The notes under the pieces were generated by a model. That model ran no database searches and was not told the origin of the DNA. It worked only from the letters and a program-made list of their open reading frames with translations. From assembly GCA_902531175.1 (NCBI GenBank), contig CACADE010000001.1, positions 186,001 through 250,000 of the forward strand: a stretch of 64,000 nt of DNA. Reading direction: 5' to 3'. Numbering within the stretch: position 1 is the stretch's first letter; each line of letters begins with the position of its first letter. Of this stretch, positions 43,160-52,689 are shown piece after piece. The position numbers were made by a program, and so were the translations under genes. The stretch is from an uncultured Pelagibacteraceae bacterium (GTDB lineage Bacteria > Pseudomonadota > Alphaproteobacteria > Pelagibacterales > Pelagibacteraceae).

Positions 43160-43717
43160 TTAGTGATGATAAAAAGGTTTTCTATCAAATATCTTTTTTA
43201 CCATTGGTTCAAACTCTTCTAAAGACATAGATTTGTAGTTAGGATCAAAAGAAGACTGGTCATATTTTTCACAAAAATCAACTGTATCTTGATAATATTT
43301 GTGGTCCTTGAATTTATCCCTAGCGTTTCTATCACCCCCTAAATGATGAGCACTGTAATAAGTTTGAAAAAGTCCATGATGAAGTATTATCCAATATGTT
43401 TTTTCTGAAACATAAGGTCTGATTATTGAAGCAGCATATTGAGAATGATTCATAGGCGCCAAGTCATCCCCTATGTCATGAAGTAAAGTTGCTACAACCA
43501 TCTCCTCACTTTCTCCATTCTTGTAAGCTCTTGTTGCTGCTTGCAAGGAATGTTCTAATCTAGTTATTTGATAACCCTCAAGAGTTGTAGTTTGACTTGC
43601 AAGATATTTGAGCAATCTATCCGCTGTCTTACGTTCAAAATTTTTTTCATATTTTTCTAATAATTCATAATCTTCTTTTGAACCATTTTTCATTTCAGTA
43701 AAATTTACTTTTTTCAT
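43160..43717 (-). CDS. HD-domain protein resembling PhnZ/MIOX-type diiron oxygenases
   Basis: A 185-residue HD-domain protein. The opening YQITRLEHSLQAA and VATLLHDIGDD segments align by eye with PhnZ, which oxidatively cleaves a hydroxyphosphonate. Six candidate ligands follow that scheme: His in LEH, His-Asp in LLHDIG, His in MNHSQY, His in ILHHG and Asp in EKYDQ. A tyrosine stands where PhnZ has its mobile Glu, so a different substrate is expected. A plain HD phosphohydrolase cannot be ruled out. Its stop is 15 bases before the YyaL gene and its ATG overlaps the purF stop by one base. Confidence 0.7.
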   Translation of the reverse strand: MKKVNFTEMKNGSKEDYELLEKYEKNFERKTADRLLKYLASQTTTLEGYQITRLEHSLQAATRAYKNGESEEMVVATLLHDIGDDLAPMNHSQYAASIIRPYVSEKTYWIILHHGLFQTYYSAHHLGGDRNARDKFKDHKYYQDTVDFCEKYDQSSFDPNYKSMSLEEFEPMVKKIFDRKPFYHH

Positions 43718-45159
43718 TAATTACTCGACCCAGTACTTAATAACGATAATTGTGTAACTTTATCTTCTCCAAGTTCATCAATTATTTTTACTGGATAATC
43801 ACCAGTAAAATGATGATCAGTTAACTGAGGATAAGCATCATTTCTCTTCTCAAAACCCATCCCTCGATACAAACCATCTAACGTTAAAAATTTAAGTGAT
43901 TTTGCTTTTATAAATTCTTTTATTTCATCTACTGATTTATTTGCTGCTAATAATTCTTTTTTTGTAGGTGTATCAACTCCATAAAAATCGGGGTATTTTA
44001 TTTCTGGACTAGCTATCCTAACATGTATCTCTTTAGCGCCATTATCATACAACATTTTTACAATCTTTGATGAAGTAGTTCCTCTTACAAGAGAGTCATC
44101 AACTAAAATAATTTTCTTATTTTTAATAACTGAAACATTTGCATTTAATTTTAATTTAACTCCTAAACTTCTAATTTGCTGTGAAGGTTCTATAAAAGTT
44201 CTACCAACATAATGATTTCTTATTAAACCTAGATCAAAGTTTATTTTTTTTTCTTCTGCATAACCTAATGCAGCAGCATTACCAGAGTCTGGCACTGGTA
44301 CAACTAGGTCAGCATCTAAATTATCTTCTTTAGCTAATTCGCCTCCAAATCTTTTACGATATTCGTAGGCTGTTTTACCATTTAAAATACTATCTGGTCT
44401 TGAAAAATAAATATATTCAAATACACATGGTCTCACTTTTTTTTGAGGAAATGGCTTAATACTTTTTAATTCATCATTTTCTACATAAACAATTTCACCA
44501 TTTTCAACATCTCTAACAAACTTTGCACCAATAATATCAAAAGCACAGGTTTCAGACGCAAAAACATAAGAGTTTTTTAATTTTCCAATAACTAGAGGTC
44601 TAATTCCATAAGGATCTCTTACCCCAATAAGAGTATTTTGTGTCATCATAACCAAAGCATATCCCCCTTGAATTTGAAATAAAGCATCAATAACTTTATC
44701 AATTGTCTTTGGTCTTTTCGATTTAGCTATGAGTTTAACTATCGTTTCTGTATCTGATGTTGTGTAAAAGATTGAGCCTTCTTCAACCATTTTATTTCTT
44801 AGTGTTATGGCATTCGTTAGATTTCCATTATGTGCAACACCAATTCCACCCGAATTAGTATCAGCAAAGAATGGTTGTACATTTCTTAAAGCAGTTCCGC
44901 CAGTTGTAGAATATCTATTGTGACCTATTGCATAATTTCCTGGTAAGTTTTTTAAAACTTTTTCCTCATTAAAGTTGTCACCAACTAAACCAAATCTTTT
45001 TTCAGAGTGATATTTTTCACCATCAAATGATACAATTCCACAACCTTCTTGCCCTCTATGTTGTAACGCATGAAGTCCTAAAGCGGTTAAGGTCGATGCT
45101 TCTGGTGTATTGCTTATACCAAAGACGGCACATTCCTCTTTTAATTTAGGGTTATACAT
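43717..45159 (-). CDS. purF: Amidophosphoribosyltransferase
   Basis: First committed enzyme of purine synthesis, making phosphoribosylamine from PRPP and glutamine. The ATG at 45159 gives a nine-residue propeptide before the catalytic Cys of KEECAVFGI, which becomes N-terminal after processing. The Ntn-hydrolase domain (ALQHRGQEGCG, NRYSTTG) is followed by the PRPP loop ILVDDSLVRGTTS near 345. A start 27 bases further up is possible but makes the propeptide unusually long. It overlaps cvpA by eight bases; cvpA-purF is a common pairing. Confidence 0.96.
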   Translation of the reverse strand: MYNPKLKEECAVFGISNTPEASTLTALGLHALQHRGQEGCGIVSFDGEKYHSEKRFGLVGDNFNEEKVLKNLPGNYAIGHNRYSTTGGTALRNVQPFFADTNSGGIGVAHNGNLTNAITLRNKMVEEGSIFYTTSDTETIVKLIAKSKRPKTIDKVIDALFQIQGGYALVMMTQNTLIGVRDPYGIRPLVIGKLKNSYVFASETCAFDIIGAKFVRDVENGEIVYVENDELKSIKPFPQKKVRPCVFEYIYFSRPDSILNGKTAYEYRKRFGGELAKEDNLDADLVVPVPDSGNAAALGYAEEKKINFDLGLIRNHYVGRTFIEPSQQIRSLGVKLKLNANVSVIKNKKIILVDDSLVRGTTSSKIVKMLYDNGAKEIHVRIASPEIKYPDFYGVDTPTKKELLAANKSVDEIKEFIKAKSLKFLTLDGLYRGMGFEKRNDAYPQLTDHHFTGDYPVKIIDELGEDKVTQLSLLSTGSSN

Positions 45160-45697
45160 CTTGAACTTTTTCTTTAGCGTCTTCATATTGTTTTTGATTT
45201 GGAAATACCTTTATAAGATAGATACTACCTTTTTCAACCCAAGGAAATGTTAATGAATCTTTTAAATTTAACGGCCATTTTTTGCTATCGTAGATGACGT
45301 CAATAGCTGTAAACAAACAAACAATTAGAACATAGCTCTTAGCGATTCCAAAGAAAAAACCAAAAACTTTATCGATTGAACCTAATCCAGTGTAGGTTAC
45401 AACTTTACTTATTGCTTTATTTCCTAAAAGAATAAGAAATATTATTAAGATAAATAATATTACACCTACAGTTATGTCAAGAACATATTCACTATCTAAA
45501 ATACCATCAAAGTAAGGCTTTACTTTCGGAAATAAATAAATTGTTAAAATATATGCCAAAACCCATTTGGCGGCTGACAATAAACTTAAAACAAAACCTT
45601 TTCTAGACCCTTGAACTAAAAAATAAATGGTTAATATAAAAAAAATATAATCAAACAATGTTACTTGTATAAAAAAATCCTGAATAGCTTCAATCAT
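45152..45697 (-). CDS. cvpA: CvpA family membrane protein
   Basis: A 181-residue protein with four membrane helices in the first 130 residues (starting at about 15, 35, 70 and 100). The pattern FDYIFFILTIYFLVQGSRKGF near 15 and GLGSIDKVFGFFFGIAKSY near 96 identify CvpA. It was named for colicin V production, and in other bacteria supports envelope integrity. It is sandwiched between the RND gene and purF, overlapping by one and eight bases. No unusual change is visible. Confidence 0.9.
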   Translation of the reverse strand: MIEAIQDFFIQVTLFDYIFFILTIYFLVQGSRKGFVLSLLSAAKWVLAYILTIYLFPKVKPYFDGILDSEYVLDITVGVILFILIIFLILLGNKAISKVVTYTGLGSIDKVFGFFFGIAKSYVLIVCLFTAIDVIYDSKKWPLNLKDSLTFPWVEKGSIYLIKVFPNQKQYEDAKEKVQDV

Positions 45698-48072
45698 TAA
45701 TTGAATGGTTTAATTTTAAGCAATAAAGAAGGTAAAAGTGTTAAAACTGAAACCATTGCAAGCAACATAGCAATCCCCGTGAATACACCAAAGTAAATTG
45801 TTGGTATAAAATTTGACATTACTAAAATTGAAAATCCAAAAACTATTGTAATTGAAGTATTTAAAATAGCTTTACCGACTGTTGAATGGCACAATTTAAG
45901 TGTCTTATTATAACTTTTTAATTTTTCATACTCCTCTTTAAATCTATAAATATAATGAATGCTATTATCTACAGCTATACCTATAGTTATTGCTGCTATT
46001 GTAATTGTCATCATATCAAGAGGAATTCCCAATAATCCAATTAAACCTAATATAAAAAAAGCTGCTATAAAATTTGGCACAACACCTATTAAAGCTAATT
46101 TTAAATTTTTGAAAAGAATGATAAACATTATCAGAATTCCAAGCATAACGAATCCAAGGGTCAAAATTTGAGATTTGAATAAACTTTGTAAAAGATTGTT
46201 AAACAGAATTAATACTCCACCTAATTTATATTCATCTTTTTTTAAATTTAATTTATTTTCAAGATCAGAATGTATTTTAATAAGTAAATCATTTCTTCTT
46301 AGATTATCCAATGAGTCTTTTATCCTTAAGCTTATTCTAGCCTCAGAGTCTTTTATAGATATGTATGGATCAACAATTTCTCTTTTTATGTTATCTGGTA
46401 TTTTAGTATATAAGACTCCCATTTCTAAAGAACCTAACTCTTTATTGTTATTTAATTGTGTAGCAACATCAATTATTGAAGAAAAAGAGAGAACTTTTCC
46501 AACTGGCTCCAATGAGTCTAAATAGTTATGGACCTTTTTTATCTTATCAATTTTGTCTTTAGTAAACCAATATTTTTCATCATTTTCATCTTCATCACCC
46601 CAATCATCCTCGTCATCGTCTGATTTTTGTTCAATTTCATCTTTTTTTGGAAATTTTAAAATAACTTCAAGTGGTGTCGTGCCACCTAATTTTTCATCTA
46701 TAAGTTTCATTCCTTTGTAAATTTCTGTTTTTTTATCAAAATAATTTATAAAACTATTTTCCACTTCAAGTTTTGAAATTCCTAATATACTTAAAAATAT
46801 AATTATTAAGGTAGTTCCAAATATTGTATTTTGATTTGAAACTGAAACGTTGCTAAAAAAATTAGTTATTTTGGTCCCTTTCTCTTCTTTTAAAGAAACT
46901 TTATTAAAATTTAATAAATTAATTAATGTTGGCAATAGACTAAAAGTAATAAGAAATGAAATTATTAAACCAAAAGTCATCATAAATCCAAAATCTATTA
47001 TTGGTTTTATTTCACTAAACACCAGAGACAAGAAAGCAAATATAGTTGTTAAAGCTGTATATAATATAGGCCAAAACATCTTGCTTGTTGTTAAAGAGAT
47101 AATCTTAAATTTATTCAATTTAGGAAATTGTTTTGAGATTTGAAGGTATCTAGTACTAATATGAATATTCATAGCCATCGTCAATATCAACATTAAAGCA
47201 ATAAAATTTGATGATATAACAGTAACTTTCCATCCCAAGAGACCTAAAAGTCCAGTCATTATTAATACTGAAAAAAAACAACTACTAATTGGGACAATTA
47301 CCCATATTAATTTTCTAAATACATACCAAAGAGTAGCAATAATAAATACAAAAACGCCAAGACCAAAAACTATTATATCATTTTTTATAAAGGTCATCAT
47401 GTCATCAGCAATCATAGGAATGCCTCCTAAATGAATTTTACTAGTTGAGTCAAAATTTTTAATTACTTGTCTTATTTCCAAAATATTTTTATGGTTTTGT
47501 TTTTTTAAATTATCTTTATATAATTCTTCTTCTGACTTACTTTTAAACTCTGTAACTTTATCTTTTGATTTTAAGTAAACTATAATGCCAGATGTTTTAC
47601 CATCCTCACTGATAACAAAATTTCTGAAAACAGGACTATTCAGTATTTCATTAAATCCTCTTTCTTTATCAATGTTCGGGGATGTTAGTGTTGAGTAGTT
47701 TTGTAGTCTTTCAATAAGAGGATCATCAGAGCTACTTAATAATGGAATATCTAATAGCGTGATTACATTATGTACCCAGTCAAGTTGTTGAATTTGGTTT
47801 TTAAGTTTTAATAGATTTTTAATAGAAGACTCTTCTATCATTCTCTTTTTTGGTGTGTATGTAAGAACTAAAAATTCTTTTGCACCATATCTATCGTTTA
47901 TTTCATTCAGGTATTTTAAATCTGGATCACCTTCTATTAATAATGTTTCAGAGGATGCATCAAGTCTAAAGTTTTTTGAGTGATATCCAAAAAAAAATAA
48001 TAAAATTAATAATAAAATTAAAATTAAGCTTGGTTTTTTTAAAATATTATTCTGATAAAATTTGGCTAACAT
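45697..48072 (-). CDS. RND/MMPL-superfamily exporter
   Basis: A 791-residue transporter with twelve membrane helices arranged as 1+5 and 1+5, each half with a large periplasmic loop (about 35-225 and 440-610). The second loop holds a very acidic stretch (SDDDEDDWGDEDENDE near 486), unusual in this family. Conserved membrane segments are MLILTMAMNIHISTRYLQ near 290 and ITIGIAVDNSIHYIYRFKEE near 693, the SSD-like core. Relatives are called hydrophobe or hopanoid/sterol-type exporters; the cargo here is unknown. It precedes cvpA with a one-base overlap. Confidence 0.87.
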   Translation of the reverse strand: MLAKFYQNNILKKPSLILILLLILLFFFGYHSKNFRLDASSETLLIEGDPDLKYLNEINDRYGAKEFLVLTYTPKKRMIEESSIKNLLKLKNQIQQLDWVHNVITLLDIPLLSSSDDPLIERLQNYSTLTSPNIDKERGFNEILNSPVFRNFVISEDGKTSGIIVYLKSKDKVTEFKSKSEEELYKDNLKKQNHKNILEIRQVIKNFDSTSKIHLGGIPMIADDMMTFIKNDIIVFGLGVFVFIIATLWYVFRKLIWVIVPISSCFFSVLIMTGLLGLLGWKVTVISSNFIALMLILTMAMNIHISTRYLQISKQFPKLNKFKIISLTTSKMFWPILYTALTTIFAFLSLVFSEIKPIIDFGFMMTFGLIISFLITFSLLPTLINLLNFNKVSLKEEKGTKITNFFSNVSVSNQNTIFGTTLIIIFLSILGISKLEVENSFINYFDKKTEIYKGMKLIDEKLGGTTPLEVILKFPKKDEIEQKSDDDEDDWGDEDENDEKYWFTKDKIDKIKKVHNYLDSLEPVGKVLSFSSIIDVATQLNNNKELGSLEMGVLYTKIPDNIKREIVDPYISIKDSEARISLRIKDSLDNLRRNDLLIKIHSDLENKLNLKKDEYKLGGVLILFNNLLQSLFKSQILTLGFVMLGILIMFIILFKNLKLALIGVVPNFIAAFFILGLIGLLGIPLDMMTITIAAITIGIAVDNSIHYIYRFKEEYEKLKSYNKTLKLCHSTVGKAILNTSITIVFGFSILVMSNFIPTIYFGVFTGIAMLLAMVSVLTLLPSLLLKIKPFN

Positions 48073-48097
48073 TGACTATTAGCTTTTATAATTTAAT

Positions 48098-49513
48098 TTA
48101 ATTATTTTGAATATCTTTAAATTTGGTAAACATTGCTTCAAATTCGAGCATAACGTTGCCCGTAGGTCCATGTCTTTGCTTTTGAATAATTAATTCTGCC
48201 AAATGAGACACTTCATTCATTTTTGCTTGCCACTCAGCATGTTCTACTGTTGCAGGTCTAGGCTCTTTTCCTTGTAAATAATAAGCTTCTCTATAGACAA
48301 ACATCACTACATCTGCATCTTGTTCAATTGAACCTGATTCTCTTAAATCTGATAATTGTGGTTTTTTATCATCTCTTTGTTCAACTGCTCTCGATAATTG
48401 TGAAAGCGCTAATACAGGCACGGCTAATTCTTTAGCTAAAGCTTTTAATCCTTGTGTAATTTCTGAAATTTCTTGAACTCTTCCATTGTTTGAATTAGAT
48501 GCTCTCATCAATTGTATGTAATCTATTACTACCATATCTAATCCATGTAATCTTTTAATTCTTCGGGCTCTATTACTTAAGGCGGCAATTGTTATTGCTG
48601 GTGTCTCATCAATGTATAAAGGAAGCTCAGAAATATCTTTTGATGTCTCAATAAATTTATCAAATTGTTCTTCAGATATTTTACCTCGTCTTATGTCATT
48701 AGATTTAATACGTGATTGCTCAGCTAAAATTCTTGTTGAAAGTTGTTCTGAGGACATCTCAAGAGAAAAAAAAGCTACAGACGTTTTTTCTCCACTCTCC
48801 TGAATTTTTTTTGCCGCATTAAATGCAATATTTGTTGCCAATGCTGTTTTACCCATTGATGGTCTTCCGGCTATTATGACTAGATCTGATTTATGCAATC
48901 CACCCAGTCTATCATCTAAATCTCTCAAACCTGTTGGTACACCGACTATACCCTCTTCATTTTTATAAGCATTTGAAGCCATTTCAATTGTTTGCCTCAT
49001 TGCTTCATCAAATTTTATCAACGAAGAACTGAAAGATCCTTTTTCAGCTAAATCAAATAAAGATTTTTCATAAGTCTCTATTATATTTTGGCCATCAATA
49101 CCAATATCATTTAGTTTAGCTTGGTCTATGACATCTCCAGAAATTTTTATTAATTGCCTTTTGACATATAGATCAAAAATTAATTTAGAGTATTCTATCG
49201 CTTGTCTTGATGATGTCGAAAATTTTGTAATCTTCACTAAATATTCAGGAATATTTAATTCATCTTTTTCTTTTTCAAAATAGTTTTTTAATGTGATTGG
49301 ATTAGCTAAGAGCCCTCCAAAAATTAATTTTTCTAATGCTTCAAATATTTTTTTATGAATTGGATCATAAAAATTCTTACTAGATAAAATTAAGCTTACT
49401 TCATCGAAAATTTCATTTGTTAATAGTATAGATCCAATTACTGATTGTTCAGCCTCAATATTGTTTGGTAATTCATCAGCTTTGCTTCTTAATATATTCA
49501 AAGATTGAGACAT
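48098..49513 (-). CDS. dnaB: Replicative DNA helicase
   Basis: Hexameric helicase that unwinds DNA ahead of the replication fork. The N-terminal domain (1-105) begins with LPNNIEAEQSVIGSILL. The RecA-like domain has Walker A AGRPSMGKTALATN near 215, the VVIDYIQLMR Walker B near 325 and SQLSRAVEQRDDKKPQLSDLRESGSIEQDADV near 377. The ATG at 49513 was preferred over a TTG six bases upstream. It lies downstream of rpsF-rpsR-rplI, an arrangement common in alphaproteobacteria, separated by 67 bases. Confidence 0.97.
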   Translation of the reverse strand: MSQSLNILRSKADELPNNIEAEQSVIGSILLTNEIFDEVSLILSSKNFYDPIHKKIFEALEKLIFGGLLANPITLKNYFEKEKDELNIPEYLVKITKFSTSSRQAIEYSKLIFDLYVKRQLIKISGDVIDQAKLNDIGIDGQNIIETYEKSLFDLAEKGSFSSSLIKFDEAMRQTIEMASNAYKNEEGIVGVPTGLRDLDDRLGGLHKSDLVIIAGRPSMGKTALATNIAFNAAKKIQESGEKTSVAFFSLEMSSEQLSTRILAEQSRIKSNDIRRGKISEEQFDKFIETSKDISELPLYIDETPAITIAALSNRARRIKRLHGLDMVVIDYIQLMRASNSNNGRVQEISEITQGLKALAKELAVPVLALSQLSRAVEQRDDKKPQLSDLRESGSIEQDADVVMFVYREAYYLQGKEPRPATVEHAEWQAKMNEVSHLAELIIQKQRHGPTGNVMLEFEAMFTKFKDIQNN

Positions 49514-49580
49514 TCTCAATATTATTTAATTTTTGATGAAATAACAAAGTTTAATTTTTTATGGGGAAAAAAATGTATAA

Positions 49581-50036
49581 TTATTTATTGTCTTCAGAAA
49601 TTACTTTTATATTTATTTCAGTTTGTATTTCGGAATGCAAATTTAAAATTACTTTAAATGTACCCAAAGTTTTTATTTCTTTAACAGGTTGTATTTGAGA
49701 TGGATTTATCTCGATTTTTTCTTTTTCTATGATCATTTTTGAGATTTCTGACGGTTTAACTGAACCATAAAGTTCTTTATTTTCAGTGCTTAGTTTTTTT
49801 ATTAAAAACTCTTTGTTTTGCAAAGTTTCTTTTAATGTTTTTGCAGCAGCTTTCTTTTCTTGATCTTTTTTGTCTAGCTCAACTTTTATCTTTTCAACTT
49901 CTTTTATATTTTCTTTGGATGCAAATAATGCCTTTTTATTAGAAATAAGGTAATTTCTTGCATAACCTCTCTTAACATCTATAATTTCACCTATTGAGCC
50001 TAACTTTCTCACGTTTTCTAATAAAATAACTTTCAT
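49581..50036 (-). CDS. rplI: 50S ribosomal protein L9
   Basis: The 151-residue protein binds 23S rRNA at the base of the L1 stalk. The start KVILLENVRKLGSIGEIIDVKRGYARNYL is the L9 N-terminal domain, and VILNLHSEIQTEINIKVI is its C-terminal domain. The long lysine-rich connecting helix (about 45-95) is intact. It is two bases downstream of rpsR. The operon rpsF-rpsR-rplI is standard. Confidence 0.98.
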   Translation of the reverse strand: MKVILLENVRKLGSIGEIIDVKRGYARNYLISNKKALFASKENIKEVEKIKVELDKKDQEKKAAAKTLKETLQNKEFLIKKLSTENKELYGSVKPSEISKMIIEKEKIEINPSQIQPVKEIKTLGTFKVILNLHSEIQTEINIKVISEDNK

Positions 50037-50038
50037 TT

Positions 50039-50308
50039 TTAAATTAATGCTAAATTTCTAGCTCTCTTTATTGACAAAGATAATTCCCTCTGTTTTTTTT
50101 GACTAACTGAAGTAATTCTTGATGGTAAGATTTTTCCGTTTTCAGATATATATCTTTTTAATAACTTAATATTTTTATAATCTATTGTAGGAGCACCTTT
50201 ACCCGAAAGGGGACACTTCTTTTTAAATTTGTATTTTTGATTTTGAAAAACACTTAGCTTAGAAAAGTTATTCTGTGAATTTTTCTTTTTTAATACTTTT
50301 TTTTTCAT
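50039..50308 (-). CDS. rpsR: 30S ribosomal protein S18
   Basis: An 89-residue basic protein that binds next to S6 in the 30S platform. The pattern [24 protein letters not shown] then [23 protein letters not shown] is diagnostic. The N-terminal 20 residues (lysine-rich) are longer than in many bacteria. The ATG overlaps the rpsF stop by one base. Confidence 0.97.
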   Translation of the reverse strand: MKKKVLKKKNSQNNFSKLSVFQNQKYKFKKKCPLSGKGAPTIDYKNIKLLKRYISENGKILPSRITSVSQKKQRELSLSIKRARNLALI

Positions 50309-50652
50309 TATATTGATTTCTTGCCGTTTTCATCGTTTTTGTTAAAGTAATTCGTTTCTGTGTCTATTTTTTTAACTTTAACGGTTAGATATCGCAATAA
50401 AGACTTGTCAATTTTTTCACTCTTTTCTAGTTTTGATATTGTATTACCATTTCCTTTTATTTTAAAATGTAAATAATTACCTTTTTTGTTTTTTTTTATT
50501 AAATACGACAAGTTCATCAATCCCCAATTTTCAATTTTAAGTATGTCCCCATTATTTTCTTGGACTATTTTACTATATTTTTCCTCAATTTGCTTAAATT
50601 GATTGGGAGATACATCAGGTCTTGCAATTATAGTATGTTCGTAATAGCTCAT
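50308..50652 (-). CDS. rpsF: 30S ribosomal protein S6
   Basis: A 114-residue protein that pairs with S18. The opening [17 protein letters not shown] and the [22 protein letters not shown] core are typical. [12 protein letters not shown] is the last strand. It is the first gene of rpsF-rpsR-rplI and is divergent from fabD with 85 AT-rich bases between, which must hold both promoters. In many bacteria this leader binds S6-S18; none of the known motifs could be confirmed here by eye. Confidence 0.97.
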   Translation of the reverse strand: MSYYEHTIIARPDVSPNQFKQIEEKYSKIVQENNGDILKIENWGLMNLSYLIKKNKKGNYLHFKIKGNGNTISKLEKSEKIDKSLLRYLTVKVKKIDTETNYFNKNDENGKKSI

Positions 50653-50737
50653 TATAATCTTTTAAAAAAAAGAGGATATACTATTATAAAATTTTAAATA
50701 CAATAAAAAAAAATTTAAATTTTTTAAAGTTTTTTCT

Positions 50738-51667
50738 ATGTTTTCACTTCTATTTCCGGGCCAAGGATCCCAACACATGGGAATGGCAAAAGAATTATAC
50801 GATAATTTTGATTACATAAGAAAATTATTTGAAGAGGCAGATGATCTTCTAAAATATAAAATTAGTGAAATTATATTTGAGGGCCCAACAGAAAAATTAA
50901 ACAGTACTCAGCATACACAACCTGCTATATTTTTAACAAGTTACTCCATATATTTAACTATTTATAAAGATACAAATTTTGATGCTAGTAAAGCAGAATT
51001 TTTTGCAGGACATTCGTTAGGAGAATATTCAGCTTTATGTTGTGCCGAGTCATTAAATTTTAAGGATACTTTGCTATTGCTTAGAGACAGAGGAAATGCA
51101 ATGAACAATGCCGTTAAAAATGGAAATGGAGGTATGGTTGCAATTCTTGGTGCTGATAAAAATAAAGTTGACCAGCTACTATCAGACAATCAAGATGATT
51201 TTAAATGTTACATAGCAAACGATAATTCACCAGGACAGATCGTAGTGAGTGGAGAGCTTAAAAATTTAGAATTATTACAATCAAAGTTATCAAATGAAAA
51301 GATTAAAAATATAAAACTTCCAGTAAGCGCACCTTTTCATTGCCCACTAATGAAAAATGCAACTATTGAAATGTTAGATAAAATAAAGTCAATAGAATTT
51401 AAAACACCAACTGTGAAAGTTTACTCTAATGTCTCAGCAACTTTTTCAAAAAATTCCAATGAAATAAAAAAACTTCTTTTAGAACAAATAGAAAGTCCAG
51501 TAAGATGGAGAGAAATTATAGAAAATATGTCAAAAAATGGTGTAAATAATTTTATCGAAATTGGTCCTGGTAAAGTATTATCTGGATTAGTTAAAAGAAT
51601 TGATAGAAATAATATTGTAAATCAAGTAAATAATTTAGAAGATATTAAAAGACTTAATTTAAAATGA
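50738..51667 (+). CDS. fabD: Malonyl-CoA:ACP transacylase
   Basis: Loads malonate on acyl carrier protein for fatty-acid elongation. The 309 residues have the N-terminal FPGQGSQ, the nucleophile serine in AGHSLGEYSAL near 91 and the catalytic His in SAPFHCPLM near 200. The GQIVVSGE segment near 166 is also typical. It starts the fabD-fabG-acpP set and overlaps fabG by four bases. Confidence 0.97.
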   Translation: MFSLLFPGQGSQHMGMAKELYDNFDYIRKLFEEADDLLKYKISEIIFEGPTEKLNSTQHTQPAIFLTSYSIYLTIYKDTNFDASKAEFFAGHSLGEYSALCCAESLNFKDTLLLLRDRGNAMNNAVKNGNGGMVAILGADKNKVDQLLSDNQDDFKCYIANDNSPGQIVVSGELKNLELLQSKLSNEKIKNIKLPVSAPFHCPLMKNATIEMLDKIKSIEFKTPTVKVYSNVSATFSKNSNEIKKLLLEQIESPVRWREIIENMSKNGVNNFIEIGPGKVLSGLVKRIDRNNIVNQVNNLEDIKRLNLK

Positions 51668-52401
51668 TAAATCTAAAAAATACTAATATTTTATTAACAG
51701 GGGCTACTGGCATCATTGGTAATTCAATTCTTGAAAAATGTTATGATTATGGAGCAAATATTCTGGCCACAGGAACAAACAATGAAAAATTAGAGAAGTT
51801 AAAACTTAATTATCCAAATATTAATATCAAAGTATTTGATATTTCTAAACATGATCAAATCGAGAACTTTTTAGAAGAAGTAAATATTTTATTTAAAAAT
51901 AAAATTGATATTTTAATTAATAATGCAGGAATCACACTGGACAATCTATCTATAAGAATGAAAGAAAGTGAATGGAAAAGTGTTATTGATATAAATCTAA
52001 CTTCTACTTATTTAACAAGTAAGTTTGCTATTAAGAAAATGTTAAAAAATAAGAGTGGAAAGATAATAAATATTACATCTGTTGTTGGGCATACAGGAAA
52101 TATTGGTCAGGCAAATTATGCTGCATCTAAATCTGGAATAATTGGAATGTCAAAAAGCTTAGCTTTAGAATATGGAAAAAAAAATATAAAAATAAATTGT
52201 ATTTCACCAGGATTTATAGAAAGTAATATGACAGACAAAATTTCAGAGACTCATAAAGAATTATTAAAATCAAAAATATCGCTAGATAGGTTTGGACAAC
52301 CTGTTGATGTTGCTAATACAGTACTTTTTTTATCCTCTGATTTATCTAATTATATTACTGGGGAGACAATACATGTGAATGGTGGCATGTATTTTAGTTG
52401 A
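51664..52401 (+). CDS. fabG: 3-oxoacyl-ACP reductase
   Basis: NADPH-dependent reduction of beta-ketoacyl-ACP. The 245-residue SDR has TGATGIIGNSI at 13-23, NNAGIT near 87, the catalytic Ser in ITSVVGHTG near 138 and YAASKSG with Tyr and Lys near 151. The end, GETIHVNGGMYFS, is the usual FabG C-terminus. The start overlaps fabD (ATGA), and the stop codon lies within a perfect TTGACA hexamer likely to serve acpP. Confidence 0.96.
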   Translation: MINLKNTNILLTGATGIIGNSILEKCYDYGANILATGTNNEKLEKLKLNYPNINIKVFDISKHDQIENFLEEVNILFKNKIDILINNAGITLDNLSIRMKESEWKSVIDINLTSTYLTSKFAIKKMLKNKSGKIINITSVVGHTGNIGQANYAASKSGIIGMSKSLALEYGKKNIKINCISPGFIESNMTDKISETHKELLKSKISLDRFGQPVDVANTVLFLSSDLSNYITGETIHVNGGMYFS

Positions 52402-52425
52402 CAAAATAATATAAATATTTATTAA
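52398..52425 (+). promoter_or_regulatory. Probable acpP promoter
   Basis: A consensus -35 hexamer TTGACA (52398-52403) overlaps the fabG stop codon. A TATTAA -10-like hexamer follows after a 16-base spacer (52420-52425). Transcription would start about 18 bases before the acpP ATG, leaving room for the AAGGAAG ribosome-binding site. A dedicated promoter would explain the higher demand for acyl carrier protein. Confidence 0.55.
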
Positions 52426-52449
52426 CGAATTAACTTTAAAAGGAAGAAT

Positions 52450-52689
52450 ATGTCTGAAGATATTTCAAGTAAGGTAAAAAAAATAGTTGCAGATCATCTG
52501 GGAATTGATGAGGCAAAAGTTACAGAAGAATCAAGTTTTATTGATGACCTCGGTGCTGACAGTTTGGATACAGTTGAATTGGTAATGGCATTTGAAGAAG
52601 AATTTGGATCTGAAATCTCCGATAGTGATGCAGAGAAAATCCTAACTGTTGGTGATGCTGTTAAATTTATCGAAAATAAAGCAAATTAA
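52450..52689 (+). CDS. acpP: Acyl carrier protein
   Basis: Carries growing acyl chains on phosphopantetheine. The 79-residue acidic protein has the attachment serine S38 in [12 protein letters not shown]. The four-helix pattern is normal. It is preceded by a good Shine-Dalgarno (AAAGGAAG) and its own probable promoter. In most alphaproteobacteria fabF follows; here gmk starts 12 bases after the stop. Confidence 0.98.
   Translation: MSEDISSKVKKIVADHLGIDEAKVTEESSFIDDLGADSLDTVELVMAFEEEFGSEISDSDAEKILTVGDAVKFIENKAN

Noticed and set aside
45959-46525. Two plus-strand frames inside the RND exporter gene
   Set aside because: They are antisense to membrane-helix coding sequence and have no start context or known motif.
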